Source: a virus. From it: a stretch of DNA of 24,591 nucleotides. Positions 21,765-24,591 of the stretch are shown one piece after another. Location of the stretch: positions 1-24,591 of the IMG/VR virus record IMGVR_UViG_3300021441_000010. The stretch is one strand, 5' to 3'. Below the pieces are notes generated by a model, which did no database searches, was not told where the DNA came from, and worked only from the letters and a program-made list of their open reading frames with translations. The first letter of the stretch is position 1; every line of letters begins with the position of its first letter. Both the position numbers and the translations under genes were made by a program.

Positions 21765-21784
21765 ATCGCCCTATATCGCCCTAT
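21765..21784. repeat. 10-bp tandem repeat ATCGCCCTAT, two exact copies
   Basis: Copies at 21765-21774 and 21775-21784 lie directly upstream of the promoter -35 and may be an activator or repressor site. Confidence 0.7.
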
Positions 21785-21826
21785 TTAGCCGTACCCTGGC
21801 GCTGGCTGACGGCCGGTTGTCACTAT

Positions 21827-22168
21827 TTAGTTGTTTGCCTTTTCGTCAACTGTTTCGCAGTCGTCAAACTTCTCCCCAGCCAAGGGTGGCAGCATTTCCG
21901 GCAGTCCCGGCATGTCGAAACGAACAACCAACCAGGGTCTAATGGTCGGCCAGTACCACAAGTGCTTGCGCTTGCCCCGGCCGGCCCGGAGCACCGGCGC
22001 CCCAGCCAGCAGGGCTTGCAGGTGCCGCCGCCGCATCGAGGCCAGGCTCATCTGGCACAGGGCCGCGACCTGGTCCAGGTCCACGATTTGGGCCGGATCA
22101 AGGCGCACGGGCGTGCTGTGCGCCTTGTGCGCGTGCGACTCGGGCGGCCGGTTGGGTTCGGTGACCAT
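21827..22168 (-). CDS. Helix-turn-helix DNA-binding protein
   Basis: A 113-residue protein. The centre (LDQVAALCQMSLASMRRRHL, followed by a wing-like GRGKRKHLWYWPTIRPWLV) is a helix-turn-helix with wing, related in shape to AlpA/MerR-type regulators or excisionases. The ATG has a GGAG site. It lies after a 314-base gap that contains inverted TGACA repeats. Confidence 0.6.
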   Translation of the reverse strand: MVTEPNRPPESHAHKAHSTPVRLDPAQIVDLDQVAALCQMSLASMRRRHLQALLAGAPVLRAGRGKRKHLWYWPTIRPWLVVRFDMPGLPEMLPPLAGEKFDDCETVDEKANN

Positions 22169-22482
22169 TAACCACTCTCCGACGCGGGCGCACCGTCGGC
22201 GCGAACGCCTGGCGCGGGGTGGCGCAGGCGCAGCACAGAGGACAGGGACCCGGAAGTAAGTTGTGAGTGGGGCCGGCGGGCGGAACGGCTGCCGCGCCGG
22301 TCAGGTCACTCTACCTTACCACGCTTCGCGGACCGGTCCAGGTTAATGGTGACAAGTCACTGTCAAAAGCGACGCAGCGATGTCAGTACGTGCGGCACAG
22401 GGCGCACCGTGAGCGCAAGCGGCACGTGTGACGATGTAGTGACGGTCGCATGACAGTAGATGATTGGCCGGCGCAGGTGGCT
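22169..22482. other. Gene-free gap with repeated TGACA/TGTCA half-sites
   Basis: No convincing gene; only a 22-codon minus-strand frame rich in Cys/Arg (22383-22451), which I do not call. The gap holds several TGACA or TGTCA half-sites and GTGAC-AA-GTCAC (22349-22360). Near 22.36 kb the minus strand has TTGACA but no good -10. Confidence 0.5.
22350..22365. promoter_or_regulatory. Operator-like inverted repeat TGACA-N6-TGTCA
   Basis: Perfect arms at 22350-22354 and 22361-22365, the same layout as at 21697-21714. The site overlaps a TTGACA hexamer on the minus strand upstream of the gene at 21827-22168. Confidence 0.5.
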
Positions 22483-22686
22483 TTAACCCGTCTTGCGCCG
22501 GCGGCTCTTGCGGGTGAGCGAGATTTCCTTGTCAGCAATCTCAATGGCGGCAGCGGCGGCGTCATTGAGCGAGTGGGGGCGGCCCGTCTCCTCGGTGAGC
22601 TGAGCCGCGAGGGCTGCCAGGGCTGTCATAGCCTCGGCGTCGAGATAGATTTCCAACTGCTGGGATCGTGCAGCGGATTTTGCCAT
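22483..22686 (-). CDS. Small ribbon-helix-helix-like protein
   Basis: A 67-residue protein: QLEIYLDAEAMTALAALAAQ, then LNDAAAAAIEIADKE, a beta strand followed by two helices as in ribbon-helix-helix DNA-binding proteins. The ATG at 22686 is preceded by AAGGAAGAG at good spacing, so it is preferred over an upstream frame opening. Upstream lies a perfect CATGACA-C-TGTCATG palindrome, which may be its own operator. Confidence 0.65.
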   Translation of the reverse strand: MAKSAARSQQLEIYLDAEAMTALAALAAQLTEETGRPHSLNDAAAAAIEIADKEISLTRKSRRRKTG

Positions 22687-22772
22687 GAGACTCTTCCTTG
22701 TGATGGGGCCAGCGCGATCTGGCCAGTACACGGGCACCAATAGCCTGGGCCGGGATGGCTCCCGCTTGGGCA

Positions 22773-22787
22773 CATGACACTGTCATG
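22773..22787. promoter_or_regulatory. Palindrome CATGACA-C-TGTCATG
   Basis: Perfect 7-bp arms around one central base lie ~86 bases upstream of the RHH-like gene. A weak promoter match (TTGGGT, 18 bases, TACATT) lies just upstream on the minus strand, so the palindrome would cover the transcription start. Confidence 0.5.
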
Positions 22788-22886
22788 ATAATGTATGCAA
22801 GCCCCGCGCGGGAACCCAAGCTGACAATAGGAAGAATCTTAAGGTGGGAGATTGGGCAAAACAAGCAAAAAGACAAGGAGAAAGGT

Positions 22887-23180
22887 TCAATCCGATTTGC
22901 GGCGCTCTTTTTCGCGTGCTTTCCTGCGCTCTTCGCGGCGCTCTTTTCGACGATCAACGACGTTGGACGCAAGATAAACTGCATATCTGAGCGCGTCGCT
23001 GAGATTGTGTTCGTAACCTTTGGTTTCTTCCAATTCCGCCTTGATGTTGGCAAGTCGCTTTCGCTCATCGGCCGTGTTACGAAACTGAATGAAATCGTTC
23101 TTGGCGGTCTTCTTTCGCCGACGTTCCGGTTCGGGCTCCGACGGCGGCGGTGTTTTTGGTGGTTTCTTAGCCATCATCAT
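22887..23180 (-). CDS. Small basic ribbon-helix-helix-like protein
   Basis: A 97-residue protein. A Lys/Pro-rich N-terminus precedes NDFIQFRNTADERKRLANIK, and ETKGYEHNLSDALRYAVYLA closes a strand-helix-helix unit. The last ~25 residues are extremely basic (RKERREERRKAREKERRK), fitting nucleic-acid binding. Its DNA is less GC-rich than the neighbours. A run of three ATGs begins at 23180; GTG at 23195 is an alternative. Between GGAGG and the ATG run is a short TGCCC-C-GGGCA inverted repeat. Confidence 0.6.
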   Translation of the reverse strand: MMMAKKPPKTPPPSEPEPERRRKKTAKNDFIQFRNTADERKRLANIKAELEETKGYEHNLSDALRYAVYLASNVVDRRKERREERRKAREKERRKSD

Positions 23181-23247
23181 TGATGCCCGGGGCACCCCTC
23201 CTGCCAGGGCGAGAGCCTCTCAGAAGACCGACTCAAGACCATTGAAA

Positions 23248-23276
23248 ATGTTAGAAATAGGCTGGTCGTGTGTCCA
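23248..23276 (-). promoter_or_regulatory. Promoter of the 22887-23180 gene
   Basis: Minus strand: -35 TGGACA (23276-23271), 17-base spacer, -10 TAACAT (23253-23248). It lies in the ~220-base gap after the integrase stop; nothing else is seen in that gap. Confidence 0.4.
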
Positions 23277-23402
23277 GAGAAAAACCGCGGCAGAGGGGGG
23301 GGTAGCGGCAAAAACAGGGTCCAGGATGGGAGAGGCGGTGGGATTTTGGCACAGGCTTTAGATCTAGTGGGGCCCGGCATCGGCCCAGCTTTCTGGGAAG
23401 GC

Positions 23403-24591
23403 TCAGGAGCCAAAAAGCCAGCGATGGACATGGGCGGCGACGTTTTCCAGGCGTTCGTCAAAAACGGCTTCCCGGTAGACGCTCGCCATGTCATCCTTGG
23501 CATGACCCATGATGTAGTCGACCGCGACTTGGTCTTTAATGGACAGTCCCCCGCCGCTATAGGACGCATCGCCGCCGACGGTCTCAAAGGTGTGGCGCAG
23601 CGAATAGAACGAGAGTCCCTGCTTATACAGGCCGGTCGCGTCGAGGAGCTTGCGCGTGGCCTGCGAAATGGTAGCAAAACTTTTGGTGGTGGCCCAGGGT
23701 CGGCCGAACCGGGTGAGGAAGACGAGCGGCTCATGCTCGGGCTGGCGCGGACGCGGGCGGCGGGCGATCGCTTCCTCCAGGGCCGCGACGGTTTCGGGCC
23801 AGAGCTTGGCCCGGCGCCCGATCCCGGTCTTGGGACGGTGGTAATGGTGCCAACCCTTGGCCAGGTCAAGACGGTCGCGCGGCAATTGCACGCAATCCTC
23901 GTTGCCGAAGCCGCAGTTGATGCCCAGAAGCAACATGGCCGTCAGGGGCGGCTCGGCGGCGGCAAGGAGTTGCCGCAAACACTCGGGCTCAAAGAAGCGC
24001 GGGTTCTTGGCAGCGCGCTCAAGCCGGAGGGTCTTCTTGCTGGGTCGCTTGAAGCCCGTGCCGAAACGGACCGTCTTGGTGAGCAGTCCGGAGGCGTCCT
24101 CGCCGCCGTGGCGAAAGAGGATACGGATGCGGTTGATTTCATTGCCGAGCCGGACGGGTCCCCACCGCCGGGCCAGCTCATCGCGCAGGTCGGCGAAGTC
24201 CTTGGGGGTCAGATCCTCCACGGCCCGGTTCAGACCGAACTGCTGGCCCACCAGGTCACAGGTCGCTTCATAGTCGGCCAGGGTGCGCTGGCCGATTTCG
24301 CCGGTGTCAAAGAGCCGGCGCTTCTCGGCCAGGAAGGAGTTGTTGAGTTCGTAGAGGCGCACGCTGACACCCGTTGACACCCGCGGTGTGCGGCCGGCGT
24401 AGAGGTCGTCTTTTTGCTCCAGGTAGCGGTTGAGCGCCCCCTGCCAGTCCTCCCAGGGACCGAAGTAGTGCATCTTGCCGCGGATCTTCTTGGCCCAGCG
24501 GCGGGTGGCGTGCGGGAAGAGGGGAAAGTCAGGATAGGGCTTGGCTGGTTTGGCGTGGCCGGTGACGCCGGTGACGCCGTTGACGCTCTCA
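23403..24591 (-). CDS. Tyrosine recombinase/integrase (5' end off the window)
   Basis: At least 395 residues are present and the frame is open to the window edge. A planctomycete-type N-terminal start (PYPDFPLFPHATRRWAKKIR, then HYFGPWEDW) precedes a SAM-like core-binding domain and the catalytic domain. Seen there are RPKTG (beta-hairpin Lys), LRHTF (second Arg), IMGHA (His) and MASVYRE with the nucleophile Tyr at 23477-23475. The first catalytic Arg of the normal box (GLRxxE) is replaced by GFGNED. This looks like a clade trait I remember from planctomycete integrases, but is not verified. The gene likely integrates or excises the element; att sites are outside the window or unseen. Confidence 0.88.
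   Translation of the reverse strand, partial: ESVNGVTGVTGHAKPAKPYPDFPLFPHATRRWAKKIRGKMHYFGPWEDWQGALNRYLEQKDDLYAGRTPRVSTGVSVRLYELNNSFLAEKRRLFDTGEIGQRTLADYEATCDLVGQQFGLNRAVEDLTPKDFADLRDELARRWGPVRLGNEINRIRILFRHGGEDASGLLTKTVRFGTGFKRPSKKTLRLERAAKNPRFFEPECLRQLLAAAEPPLTAMLLLGINCGFGNEDCVQLPRDRLDLAKGWHHYHRPKTGIGRRAKLWPETVAALEEAIARRPRPRQPEHEPLVFLTRFGRPWATTKSFATISQATRKLLDATGLYKQGLSFYSLRHTFETVGGDASYSGGGLSIKDQVAVDYIMGHAKDDMASVYREAVFDERLENVAAHVHRWLFGS

Noticed and set aside
23268-24377. 369-codon plus-strand open frame opposite the integrase
   Set aside because: It is a shadow of the integrase gene, whose catalytic boxes are clear.
1-24591. Complete deazaguanine synthesis pathway
   Set aside because: I looked for QueC/D/E- and FolE-like products and saw none in the window.

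Overview
The window looks like the early/replication half, plus the start of the packaging module, of an integrated phage or phage-derived island in a planctomycete, probably a Gemmata-like host. The organism call rests on high GC content and on the tyrosine recombinase, whose opening and catalytic-domain sequence is of a type I know from planctomycete genomes. This is recognition from memory; no search was run. All genes but one lie on the minus strand, so the map reads right to left.

Right end (24591-20500): an integrase cut by the window edge, then small DNA-binding proteins (two ribbon-helix-helix-like, three helix-turn-helix/excisionase-like) and one unknown protein. The gaps between them hold operator-like inverted repeats, two with the same TGACA-N6-TGTCA plan. 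At about 20.0-20.5 kb is the only plus-strand gene, a small ribbon-helix-helix-like regulator. It is divided from the long leftward early operon by a pair of divergent sigma70-like promoters, with an inverted repeat inside its own promoter. This resembles a lysogeny switch.

Middle (20033-6339): a C5-cytosine methyltransferase that has lost its catalytic core, a CsrA homologue, small unknown proteins, a degenerate tRNA-like element, a Sak4/AAA_24-like ATPase next to a DUF669-like putative single-strand-binding protein, an N4/N6 methyltransferase carrying a perfect 26-bp hairpin inside its coding sequence, a RecD2-like helicase, two tandem ERCC4-family nucleases, a Mom-like GNAT DNA-modification protein, a small winged-helix-like protein and a TOPRIM primase-like protein. 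Together these form a replication/recombination module.

Left (6131-1): phage-type unknown proteins, a TGT/DpdA-like transglycosylase, a Dam-type (D12 class) adenine methyltransferase, then a promoter-led packaging module with a CxxC protein, terminase small subunit and the first part of the terminase large subunit. Head and tail genes are expected beyond position 1.

The most interesting theme is DNA modification. One element carries a DpdA-like base-exchange enzyme, a Mom-like protein, two apparently intact methyltransferases and one catalytically gutted methyltransferase. I see no 7-deazaguanine biosynthesis genes here, so any deazapurine precursor would have to come from the host or from genes outside the window.
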